Shown piece by piece: positions 57,111-64,000 of a DNA stretch of 64,000 nt. The stretch is taken from the NCBI RefSeq assembly GCF_001514235.1, contig NZ_KQ948924.1:62001-126000 (forward strand), read 5' to 3'. The notes under the pieces were generated by a model that saw only the letters and a program-made list of their open reading frames with translations, ran no database searches and was not told the DNA's origin. The stretch's first letter is position 1; each line of letters begins with the position of its first letter. Position numbers and translations under genes: made by a program. This stretch comes from Streptomyces caeruleatus (lineage in GTDB: Bacteria > Actinomycetota > Actinomycetes > Streptomycetales > Streptomycetaceae).

Positions 57111-59566
57111 TCGGCGGCCTCCTCACGGACGAGGGCCAAGGAGCCGCCGGTCGTGCCCGGTAGCGCGTCGGCGCGGGAAGGTGCGGACGCGGTGGTCGTC
57201 GGCGCGGGCGCGGGGTGGCCGTCGCCGCGTTCGACCCGGTGCAGCGCGGCCGCGGCGGTCTTGAACAGGGGCTGCTTGGAGACCGGGTCCCAGTCGGTGA
57301 TCGTCGTCTCGTTCGCGGCGCGGCCCGCCGTCTCGCCGTCCGGGGCGTGGCCGGCCTTGGTGTCCCAGTAGCCGTAGTGGAACGGGATGAACAGCAGCCC
57401 CGGCCGGATGTCCGTCACCCGCAGCCGCCCGCGCACCGCGCCGCGCGGCGTGGTGACGTCCACCAAATCGCCCTCCTCCAGTCCGAGCGCGGTCGCGTCG
57501 GAGGCGGAGGCCTCCACCCACACGTCGGGGGCGGCTGCGTTCAGCTGGGCGGCGCGTGCGGTCTTCGTACGGGTGTGGAAGTGGTAAAGCGTGCGACCCG
57601 TGGTCAGCTGGAACGGGTAGTCGTCGTCGGGCTGTTCGTGCGGCGGCAGATAGGCGGCCGCCCTGATGACGGCCTTGCCGTCCGGATTGAGCGAGCGGTA
57701 CTCGACCACGTCGTCCGCCGCGCCGGTCACCAGGTCCTTGCCGTAGGACTCGCAGACGTCGGGGTGGGCCCAGGTGATGCCGTCGGTGTAGAGACGTGGC
57801 GTGCCCTGGGGGTTCTCGTCGTTGCAGGGCCACTGGATGCCGGTGCCGCCGCGCAGCCGGGCGTGGGTGAGGCCGGTGTAGTCGCAGGGGCGGCCGGCGC
57901 TGCACCGCTTCCACGCCTCGAACGCCGACTCCGGGTCGTGCCAGGTGACGAGCGGGCCGCCGTCCTTGTCGCGGAAGTCCATACGGGCGGCGTAGTCGAG
58001 GAAGATGTCCAGGTCCGGCCTGGCCTCGCCGGGCGGTTCGACGGCCCTGTCGGACAGGTGGACGGTGCGGTCGGCGTTGGTGAAGGTGCCGGTCTTCTCG
58101 CCCCAGGTCGCCGCGGGCAGGACCACGTCCGCCAGCTGCGCCGTCTCGGTGAGGAACAGGTCCTGCACGACGACGAACAGGCGTTCCTGGGCCAGGATCG
58201 AGCGGATCCGGGACAGCTCGGGCAGCGACACCGCGGGGTTGGTGGCCGTGATCCACAGCATGCGCAACGAGCCCTGTTCGGCGTAGCGGAACATCTGCAT
58301 GGCGTGGGTGGGGGGCGCGTAGTGCGGGATGGTCTTCGGGTCGACGTTCCACACGTCGGCCAGCTCGGCGACGTGCGCGTCGTTCTGCCAGTTGCGGAAG
58401 CCGGGCAGGTCGCCGTCGGCGCCGCACTCGCGGGTGTTCTGGGCGGTGGGCTGCCCGTTCATCTGCAGGACCCCGGCGCCGGGGCGGCCGAGCATGCCGC
58501 GGATCAGATGGATGTTGTTGACCTGTACGGCGGCCGCGGTGGCCTGGTGGGACTGGTAGACGCCCTGGAGGACCGTGGACAGCAACCGGTCGGCCGAGCC
58601 CAGGAGTTCGGCGGCCTCCGCGATACGGGCGGCGGGTACGTCGCAGATCGCCGCCGCCCACTCGGGGGTGCGGTCCTTCACCCGGGACGCCAGCTCCTCG
58701 TAGCCGACGGTGTGGGCGGCGACGTAGTCGTGGTCGACGCGGTCGGTACGGATGATCTCGTGCAGCAGGGCGTTGAGCAGTGCCACGTTCGTGCCGAGGC
58801 GGGGCGCCAGGTGCACCGTCGCCCTGCGGGCCACCGGTGTGGGCCGAGGGTCGACGCACAGCAGGCGGGGCGGGTCGGCGCCCTCCAGCCGGTCCAGGAT
58901 CCGCATCCACTGCACGGGCTGTGTCTCGGCGAGGTTGTGGCCGAACAGCGCGATGACGTCGGCGTGGTCGATGTCGTCGTAGGTGCCGGGCTGCCCGTCG
59001 CTGCCGAAGGACTCCTTCAGCGCCTCGGCGGCGGTGGACGTGCACAACCGGGTGTTGCCGTCCAGGTGGTTGGTGCCGATGCCGGCGCGGGCGAGCACGG
59101 CGAGGGTGTAGTACTCCTCCAGGAAGAGCTGTCCGCTGGTGTAGAAGCCGATCGATCCGGGCCCGCGTTCGGCCAGCAGTTCCCGGGAGCGGGCCACGAT
59201 CCGGTCCATGGCGGTCGGCCAGTCGCTCTCCACCAGGTGCCCGTTCTCGCGCACCAGCGGCCTCGTCAGCCGGTCGGGAGAGGCGTTGGCCTGCCAGGCG
59301 AAGAGGTCCTTCGGCTCCAGCCGGCCCCGGTTGACGCGGTCCTGTGCCCGGCCGCGCACCCCGACCATGCGTCCGTCGGCGACCGCGATGTCCATGGCGT
59401 CCCCGTCGGAGTGCAGGATCGACGCGGCCTGCACCCACCGCTGCACCCCGCCCGCGTCGACGCCGTCCGCGAGACAGGTGTCCACCCGCTCGGGCCACTT
59501 TTCGTGTCGTCGGTACGGCGTACGACTCCCCCACGGCCGCGCGATCCTGTCCACCGAAGCGTCCAC
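57107..59566 (-). CDS. Molybdopterin oxidoreductase without N-terminal Fe-S site
   Basis: An 819-residue bis-MGD family enzyme resembling assimilatory nitrate reductase/formate dehydrogenase catalytic chains. NTRLCTSTAAEALKESFGSDG contains the probable Mo ligand Cys175; NGQPTAQNTREC, LPAATWGEKTGTFTNADR and the C-terminal molydopterin-dinucleotide domain (LTTGRTLYHFHTRT; FIPFHYGYW) are in place. The N-terminal C-x2-C-x3-C Fe-S motif is absent (only Cys31 there). GTG 59566 fits the SD GGGAG better than GTG 59572. Physiological substrate unknown. Confidence 0.85.
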   Translation of the reverse strand: MDASVDRIARPWGSRTPYRRHEKWPERVDTCLADGVDAGGVQRWVQAASILHSDGDAMDIAVADGRMVGVRGRAQDRVNRGRLEPKDLFAWQANASPDRLTRPLVRENGHLVESDWPTAMDRIVARSRELLAERGPGSIGFYTSGQLFLEEYYTLAVLARAGIGTNHLDGNTRLCTSTAAEALKESFGSDGQPGTYDDIDHADVIALFGHNLAETQPVQWMRILDRLEGADPPRLLCVDPRPTPVARRATVHLAPRLGTNVALLNALLHEIIRTDRVDHDYVAAHTVGYEELASRVKDRTPEWAAAICDVPAARIAEAAELLGSADRLLSTVLQGVYQSHQATAAAVQVNNIHLIRGMLGRPGAGVLQMNGQPTAQNTRECGADGDLPGFRNWQNDAHVAELADVWNVDPKTIPHYAPPTHAMQMFRYAEQGSLRMLWITATNPAVSLPELSRIRSILAQERLFVVVQDLFLTETAQLADVVLPAATWGEKTGTFTNADRTVHLSDRAVEPPGEARPDLDIFLDYAARMDFRDKDGGPLVTWHDPESAFEAWKRCSAGRPCDYTGLTHARLRGGTGIQWPCNDENPQGTPRLYTDGITWAHPDVCESYGKDLVTGAADDVVEYRSLNPDGKAVIRAAAYLPPHEQPDDDYPFQLTTGRTLYHFHTRTKTARAAQLNAAAPDVWVEASASDATALGLEEGDLVDVTTPRGAVRGRLRVTDIRPGLLFIPFHYGYWDTKAGHAPDGETAGRAANETTITDWDPVSKQPLFKTAAAALHRVERGDGHPAPAPTTTASAPSRADALPGTTGGSLALVREEAAE

Positions 59567-59617
59567 GCCCACCTCCCGAAGACCAGCGACGACGCCGGGG
59601 CGCGCCGTGCGTCCCCG

Positions 59618-59642
59618 GTACCCCTGGCCACTGCTGCCTAAC
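59618..59642 (-). promoter_or_regulatory. SigB-type stress promoter for the molybdoenzyme operon
   Basis: On the minus strand GTTA (59639-59642) and GGGTAC (59618-59623) are separated by 15 nt, matching the Streptomyces SigB-class pattern GNNT-N14-16-GGGTAC/T apart from the fourth base of the -35. Transcription would begin near 59610, 45 nt before the GTG. Confidence 0.55.
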
Positions 59643-59654
59643 GCCGTGCCGTGG

Positions 59655-60335
59655 TCATCCCTCCACGCCCGTCGCGGTGTGGGCGGCGCCGACCGGCTTG
59701 GACTCCGGGGAGCCTCGCTGGCGCAGGTAGATCGACAGGACGACCATCGAGGCCACCGCCAGCAACTCGGACTGCCAGTTCTGGAAGGTGCGGTTCCAGA
59801 AGTCGGCGGCGGTGAGGTACTCGGCCCAGCTGAGCGGGGCCTGGAGGTCGCGCAGTCGCTGTTCGTTGTAGGCGGCGGTGCCGGTGACGGACTGGGCGAG
59901 CCAGCACAGCAGGAACACGCCGCCCATCACCAGGCCCAGGGACCTGGAGTACACCGCGCGGCGCCAGCCGCCGGCCCGGGCCCAGCGGGGGGCGTCGGCC
60001 GGGGCGTGCTCCCCGACGAGCTGGTCCTCGTCGGACTCGGGGCCCGCCTTGCCCAGTTCCTTGGACTCCGGCGAACCTCGCTGGAGCAGCCAGACGGTGA
60101 CGAAGATGTAGAGGAAGAACTGGAGGTACTCGGACTGCCAGTTCTCCGTCACGTCGACGGCGAAGTCCGACGAGGTCAGATAGGCGCCCAGGCCGATCGG
60201 CTGCAGTCCGTCGGTGACCAGCGCGTTGTTGAAGTCCGCGTGTCCCGCGACGGCCTGTCCGCACAGGGCCAGCAGGAAGCCGATCCCGAACGCCAGGCTC
60301 AGGCCGTTCTCGCGCAGGAAGCGACGTGGGCTCAT
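59655..60335 (-). CDS. DUF6766-type membrane protein with internal duplication
   Basis: A 226-residue membrane protein with about four helices. It consists of two similar halves: each ends in a segment like NWQSE-x-L...W/Y-L-x-QRGSPESK (RGSPESK at 86-92 and 207-213) preceded by DF.V..T/DFWNRTF. A hydrophilic, acidic loop links them. The function is unknown. ATG 60335 overlaps the stop of the 27-residue peptide upstream (ATGA). Confidence 0.75.
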   Translation of the reverse strand: MSPRRFLRENGLSLAFGIGFLLALCGQAVAGHADFNNALVTDGLQPIGLGAYLTSSDFAVDVTENWQSEYLQFFLYIFVTVWLLQRGSPESKELGKAGPESDEDQLVGEHAPADAPRWARAGGWRRAVYSRSLGLVMGGVFLLCWLAQSVTGTAAYNEQRLRDLQAPLSWAEYLTAADFWNRTFQNWQSELLAVASMVVLSIYLRQRGSPESKPVGAAHTATGVEG

Positions 60336-60415
60336 CGGTGCATCAGCCCCAGCGTCGTGAAGTAGGCGAGGCCCCCGATCACGAACACCAGGCACAGGGT
60401 GAACATGGTCCGCAT
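60332..60415 (-). CDS. 27-residue single-helix membrane peptide
   Basis: ATG 60415 opens a 28-codon frame whose product is almost one membrane helix (MRTMFTLCLVFVIGGLAYFT then 7 more residues ending in MHR). GTGAGGGC lies 8 nt upstream, it starts 9 nt after the lipoprotein stop, and its TGA overlaps the DUF6766 ATG (ATGA). This coupling is strong support for a real gene. It could be a small subunit or regulator of the DUF6766 protein. Confidence 0.65.
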   Translation of the reverse strand: MRTMFTLCLVFVIGGLAYFTTLGLMHR

Positions 60416-60424
60416 GGGACGCCC

Positions 60425-60847
60425 TCACCCGCCCTTGACCGTGCAGTCGTACGGCTGCCGTGGACGGGGCGTGCACCCGGCGGCGGTCACCTTCCAGCCG
60501 GTCGGGACGTGGGCCAGGAACAGGGTGTCGTCGGTGAGGACCACCCGGGCCTGGTCGCCGTACACGTCCACGGTGCGGACCGTGTCCCCGGCCGGCAGTT
60601 GCTCCTGGATCACCGCACGGTCGCAGGACGTCTGCTCGGACTTCTCCAGTTCGTCGAGGGTGCTCGGCGCCAGCAGGGCGCACGCCTGCCGGCCGTCGGC
60701 CCGCTGCAGGGCGGCCGTGAACCCGGTCGCGGCGGCGGACGCGGCATCACCGCGCTCGCCCGCGGCGGCACCGCAGCCGGTCGTCACGGCGAGCACGGAC
60801 AGCAGAACACCGCGGCAACCTCTCCTGATCGCCCTCGCGCATCGCAT
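60425..60847 (-). CDS. Small secreted/lipoprotein of unknown function
   Basis: A 140-residue protein with an N-terminal signal (RRGCRGVLLSVLAVTTGCG; possible lipidated Cys25, though the lipobox TTGC is weak), then a globular domain of the kind found in small actinobacterial stress lipoproteins (QACALLAPSTLDELEKSEQT; DQARVVLTDDTLFLAHVPTGWKV). Four cysteines beyond the signal (QAC, SC, GC, DC) could pair outside the cell. First gene of the operon with the 27-residue peptide and DUF6766. Confidence 0.7.
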   Translation of the reverse strand: MRCARAIRRGCRGVLLSVLAVTTGCGAAAGERGDAASAAATGFTAALQRADGRQACALLAPSTLDELEKSEQTSCDRAVIQEQLPAGDTVRTVDVYGDQARVVLTDDTLFLAHVPTGWKVTAAGCTPRPRQPYDCTVKGG

Positions 60848-60956
60848 CCGCTCACGTCCTGACCTCTGTGGCGTGGAGGACCAGCATCCGCGACGAGCCG
60901 ACGGGACCGCACGGTGAGAGCACCCGCTCGGGTCACGTGGGAGAAAGGCCGTCCAC

Positions 60957-60962
60957 GGGTAC
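60957..60962 (+). promoter_or_regulatory. Possible SigB-type -10 upstream of the CBS gene
   Basis: GGGTAC, 55 nt upstream of the CBS start, equals the SigB-class -10. No good GNNT -35 lies 14-16 nt upstream (GTGG is the nearest), so this is only suggestive. Confidence 0.25.
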
Positions 60963-61017
60963 TCGGTGGCCGCACGGCGGTGAGCGGCACCGCCCCACTC
61001 CACGGAGGGACGTTCCC

Positions 61018-61440
61018 ATGACTCAGCATGTCCGCGACGTCATGACGACCGACCCGATGACCGTCGAACCGCTGACCTCGGTGCAGACGGTGGCCCGCAT
61101 GATGCGCGACGAGGACATCGGTGCCGTACTGGTCACCGAGGGCGACCACCTGCGCGGGCTGGTCAGTGACCGGGACCTGGTGATCCGTGCCATGGCCGAG
61201 GGCGGCGACCCCGACCGCACGACCGTCGCCGACGCGTGCAGCGAGGACCTGGTCACGGTGAAGCCGGACGACGACCTGGGGCTCGCGGTGCGGGTGATGC
61301 GCGAGCATTCCATTCGCCGGGTGCCGGTCGTCGACCAGGGAGATCACCCGGTGGGCATCATCTCCATCGGTGACCTGGCCATCGAACGCGACCCCGGGTC
61401 CGCTCTCGGCGACATCAGTGCCGCGCGCCCGAACAGGTGA
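61018..61440 (+). CDS. Two-CBS-domain protein
   Basis: A 140-residue protein of paired CBS motifs (a Bateman module): repeat 1 about 5-60 (VRDVMTTDPMTVEPLTSVQT; LRGLVSDRDLVIRAM) and repeat 2 about 70-128 (LVTVKPDDDLGLAVRVMREH; VGIISIGDLA). Such modules bind adenine nucleotides and report energy or stress state. GGAGGGA fixes ATG 61018. Possibly cotranscribed with the DUF6480 gene 35 nt downstream. Confidence 0.87.
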   Translation: MTQHVRDVMTTDPMTVEPLTSVQTVARMMRDEDIGAVLVTEGDHLRGLVSDRDLVIRAMAEGGDPDRTTVADACSEDLVTVKPDDDLGLAVRVMREHSIRRVPVVDQGDHPVGIISIGDLAIERDPGSALGDISAARPNR

Positions 61441-61475
61441 ACCGCGGCAACCCGTCCTGGAGAGGAGGGTGCGCC

Positions 61476-61703
61476 ATGACGAACCCCGATCCCGAACCGA
61501 CCCGAGCTCCGGGCCCCCGACCCGGCAGCGGCGTACCACCTGGTGAGACCCCGCCCGCCGAGTCGGACAGCACGGCCGGTATCTCCTATCCGCAGAACGA
61601 GTTGCGCAGGGGCTGGGCAGCCGGGCCGCTCGTCCTGATCATGCTGGTGGTGGCGCTGGTGGTGGCCGGGCTGATCGCCATGGTCGTGGCTCTGATCGCG
61701 TAG
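61476..61703 (+). CDS. DUF6480-type small membrane protein
   Basis: A 75-residue protein: a Pro/Gly-rich, disordered N-terminus ([20 protein letters not shown]), then one C-terminal membrane helix (AAGPLVLIMLVVALVVAGLI onward). GAGGAGGG precedes ATG 61476. The family is widespread in streptomycetes next to stress genes; its role is unknown. Confidence 0.75.
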   Translation: MTNPDPEPTRAPGPRPGSGVPPGETPPAESDSTAGISYPQNELRRGWAAGPLVLIMLVVALVVAGLIAMVVALIA

Positions 61704-61737
61704 CGGCACCCGGGAGACGTGCATCGCGTCCCGGCCG

Positions 61738-63861
61738 TCAGGGGCGCGGTGCCTGCTGGAGTACGAGCAGGGCGATGTCGTCGGTGCGCTGCCCGGTGGT
61801 GGCGGCCTTCCCGAGCAGTGCGTCGATGAGATGGTCCAGGTCCCGGTCGTCGGCGGCGGCGACCCGGTGGGCGAGCTGGGTGATGGAGTCGTCGAGGTCG
61901 GCGCCCGGACTCTCGACGAGGCCGTCGGTGTAGAGGACGAGCAGCGTCCCGGTGGTGAGCGGGATCTCGGTCACGGGGAACACGGCGTCGGGGTCGATGC
62001 CCAGGAGCGGGCCGGGCGGGACGGCGACGGGCCGTGTGGCCCCGTCGGACAGGCGCAGAACGGGCGGTGGGTGCCCGGCGCTGGCGAGGGTGGCGCGTCC
62101 GCGGGCGAAGTCGAGGTGGGCGTAGAGGCAGCTGGTGAACAGGTCGGGGCCGAGGTCGGTGAGGAGCCGGTTGGTGCGGTGCAGGACCTGGTCGGGGGTT
62201 GTGCCGAGGGTGGCGTGGGCGTGGACACCGGTGCGCACCTGGCCCATGAGGGCGGCGGCCGCGACGTTGTGGCCCTGGACGTCGCCGATGACGGCCGCTG
62301 CGGCGGTGTCGCCGAGCCGGATCAGATCGTAGAAGTCGCCCCCGATCTCCATGCCCCGGGTGGCGGGCAGATAGCGGGCGGCGACCCGCAGGCCGGCGAT
62401 CAGGGGCAGGCCGCGTGGCAGCAGTGCCTGCTGGAGACCGTGGGCGAGCGCGTGCTTGGTGTCGTAGAGGCGGGCGCGGTCGAAGGCCTGGGCGATGAGG
62501 CCGGCGAGGGAGGTCATGACGGCGCGTTCCTCGGCGGGGAACGCGTGGGGGCTGTCGTAGGACAGGATGCAGACGCCGACGGGCCGGCCGGAGATGATCA
62601 GGGGCAGGAAGGCCCAGGCCTGCTTTCCGCTGATCAGCGGCGCCTCGGGGTAGCTGCGCCGCATCTCCTCCGGGTCGGCGTAGAACGCGGGGATGCCGCT
62701 GCCGAGGGCCTGCCCGGCCGGGGTGAAGGACGTGTCGAGGGGCAGCCCGTCGAGGCGTCTGATGGTGTCCGAGGCGTAACCCCGGTGGCCGGTGATCCGC
62801 AACCGGCCCGCGTCGGCGGTGGACAGCACCAGGCCCTGGGCGCCGAAGGCGGGCATGATCTGGTCGGCGACGAGATCGACGACGTCCTGCACCCCGACGA
62901 CCTCGGTCAGCGCGGCGGCCAGGTGCAGAAGCTGGTAGAGCTGACCGGCCCGGGCCGGGGTGGGGGCGCGGGCGGACCGGCGGGGCGCCGGCGAGGGCGG
63001 CGTGTGCGCGCCGCTGGGGACGATACGGGCGCTGATGCCGCTGGCGTCCGGGTACAGATGGATCTCCAGCCACTGGCCGGGCGGGCGGCACGCGGTGAAC
63101 GAGACGGGCTCCCGACTGATCACCGCGGCACGGTAGCGGTCCTCGTGGCTGGGGTCGTCGAGCCAGCGCAGGGACTGCCACGGCTGGGTGCCCAGCAGTT
63201 GACCGGCGTCACAGCCCAGCAGTTCACAGGCGCCGGAGCTGACGTAGGTGAAGCGTCCCTCCAGGTCCAGGGCGCAACTGCCGCCCGGCAGCCGCTCGAC
63301 GAAGTCGGACAGGGCCGCCTCCGGGCTCGCCGAGCGCCGGCCCGTTCCGACGGGGACGGCGCGTGGCTGCTCACGCCGGGTGGGAGAACCGTCGGCCGTC
63401 TCCTCGAGCAGCCGGGCCAGTCGGCGGCAACTGGACGTGATGTTGCCCCGCTCCCGTTGCGTCATGTACGGCGGGCGCGTCGCCGGCCACATCAGCAGCA
63501 GGGACCCCCACCGCCGTACGCCGTTGACCGGCGCGGCGACCAGCGCCAGCGGGTAGGGCAGGACCAGCGCGGTGCGCGGGTAGGAGCGGACCATCTCCTC
63601 CTGGCTGCCGACCCACACCAGACGTTCCTCGCGGACGGCGTCGGCGACGGGTACCGGGGAGGCGAGCGGGACCTTGGTCCACGGTGCGGCGAACTCGACG
63701 GGAGCCCCGCACAGCAGATCCAGGCGCAGCAGCCGCTCGTCCGCTGCGAGCAGGTAAAGGGCGCCGATGGACGCACCGGTCCGGCGCACCGTCTCCGCGA
63801 ACGCGGCGTCCAGCGCCTCGGCGTCCGGGGCCTGATCGCCCGTACCGGTCACGCCGCCCAT
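61738..63861 (-). CDS. GAF-PAS-GAF-PP2C (SpoIIE/RsbU-type) phosphatase
   Basis: A 707-residue sensor phosphatase. GAF-like domain about 15-150; PAS domain about 180-280 (CALDLEGRFTYVSSGACELL); second GAF about 310-460 (LAAALTEVVGVQDVVDLVAD; FLPLIISGRPVGVCILSYDS); C-terminal PP2C domain about 475-700 with metal Asp motifs GGDFYDLI, VIGDVQGHN and LVLYTDGLVE. It would dephosphorylate an anti-sigma antagonist and so activate a stress sigma factor, consistent with SigB-type promoters nearby. No antagonist or anti-sigma gene is in the window. Confidence 0.9.
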   Translation of the reverse strand: MGGVTGTGDQAPDAEALDAAFAETVRRTGASIGALYLLAADERLLRLDLLCGAPVEFAAPWTKVPLASPVPVADAVREERLVWVGSQEEMVRSYPRTALVLPYPLALVAAPVNGVRRWGSLLLMWPATRPPYMTQRERGNITSSCRRLARLLEETADGSPTRREQPRAVPVGTGRRSASPEAALSDFVERLPGGSCALDLEGRFTYVSSGACELLGCDAGQLLGTQPWQSLRWLDDPSHEDRYRAAVISREPVSFTACRPPGQWLEIHLYPDASGISARIVPSGAHTPPSPAPRRSARAPTPARAGQLYQLLHLAAALTEVVGVQDVVDLVADQIMPAFGAQGLVLSTADAGRLRITGHRGYASDTIRRLDGLPLDTSFTPAGQALGSGIPAFYADPEEMRRSYPEAPLISGKQAWAFLPLIISGRPVGVCILSYDSPHAFPAEERAVMTSLAGLIAQAFDRARLYDTKHALAHGLQQALLPRGLPLIAGLRVAARYLPATRGMEIGGDFYDLIRLGDTAAAAVIGDVQGHNVAAAALMGQVRTGVHAHATLGTTPDQVLHRTNRLLTDLGPDLFTSCLYAHLDFARGRATLASAGHPPPVLRLSDGATRPVAVPPGPLLGIDPDAVFPVTEIPLTTGTLLVLYTDGLVESPGADLDDSITQLAHRVAAADDRDLDHLIDALLGKAATTGQRTDDIALLVLQQAPRP

Positions 63862-63949
63862 ACCAGGACGCTACGCCCCTGGAGAGCGGTTGGCACGTGG
63901 CGACCGTATCCGCGCCCCGGCCGGGCGGCCGACTCGGCCCGGCCTGGGT

Positions 63950-64000
63950 TCACAGGTGGAGGTGTCGCTCCAGCCAGTCCGCGGCGGCCCGGCGGAACAG
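63950..64000 (-). CDS. C-terminal end of a gene entering from the right edge
   Basis: Sixteen codons ending in TGA (63950-63952) read LFRRAAADWLERHLHL. Codon use is normal for the genome. The DWLERHL-type ending is common in alpha/beta hydrolases, but the piece is too short for assignment. Confidence 0.4.
   Translation of the reverse strand: MFRRAAADWLERHLHL

Noticed and set aside
57584..57588. Possible rare TTA (bldA) codon in the molybdoenzyme gene
   Set aside because: In frame it reads CTT-TAC; the same holds for TTTACC near 63754 in the PP2C gene.
1..64000. CRISPR arrays, tRNA/rRNA genes, prophage or biosynthetic assembly-line genes
   Set aside because: No regular spaced repeats, no cloverleaf candidates, no integrase or structural phage genes and no PKS/NRPS domains were recognised.

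Overview
The window is about 72% GC, with densely packed genes, GTG/TTG starts, four-base ATGA/GTGA overlaps and typical actinobacterial families. It reads as a chromosomal piece of a Streptomyces-like actinomycete. I see no rRNA, tRNA, phage, plasmid or CRISPR signal. The only transposon-like feature is a ~175-bp MITE-like inverted repeat at 5081-5254.

Left part (1-14.6 kb) is a string of small transcription units. It holds a CYP102-type P450 cut by the window edge, facing a PAS-LuxR regulator across a perfect palindrome. An EF-G-binding (FBP) protein, an erythromycin-esterase-like exported enzyme, a FUSC membrane protein, the MITE, a conserved hypothetical and a Tat-exported lactonase-fold beta-propeller follow. 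Next come a DUF2470 heme/iron protein behind a textbook iron box, a TetR gene divergent from a second CYP102-like P450, a Cys-rich/pentapeptide-repeat fusion, an ECF sigma factor with a SnoaL-like tail coupled to a PIG-L deacetylase, and a proline iminopeptidase.

The centre (14.6-35.2 kb) is an L-rhamnose locus. On the minus strand lie a LacI regulator, a secreted BNR beta-propeller, a mutarotase (rhaM) and a complete sugar ABC importer (SBP, two permeases, double ATPase). Divergent from these are rhaI, a fused rhamnulose-1-P aldolase/lactaldehyde dehydrogenase, and rhaB, followed by lutABC, which oxidises the lactate produced to pyruvate. A Rieske-FAD oxidoreductase and a secreted GH78 alpha-L-rhamnosidase close the locus. 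Matching LacI-type operators (TGAA..CG..TTCA-like) sit at both divergent promoters and upstream of the rhamnosidase. The genes therefore describe one route from extracellular rhamnosides to pyruvate and DHAP.

From 35.4 to 43.3 kb are an ABC/FtsX-like transporter pair, a MoxR ATPase/VWA pair, a quinone-reductase-like dehydrogenase, a cupin, and a YheO-type PAS regulator coupled to a threonine/serine dehydratase. From 43.5 to 50.0 kb is a second sugar locus. An MFS permease, apparently read as a leaderless mRNA, has a 26-bp perfect palindrome covering its promoter; it is followed by two translationally coupled GH35-type beta-galactosidases and a LacI repressor.

The right end (50-64 kb) has a methyltransferase, a PIB-4 metal-efflux ATPase with its own operator, a znuABC-type metal importer, an SRAP (HMCES-like) protein and a molybdopterin oxidoreductase without N-terminal Fe-S cysteines coupled to a ferritin-like protein. 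It continues with a lipoprotein / 27-residue membrane peptide / DUF6766 operon, a CBS-domain protein, DUF6480 and a GAF-PAS-GAF-PP2C phosphatase. A SigB-type promoter upstream of the molybdoenzyme suggests that part of this end belongs to a general-stress regulon.
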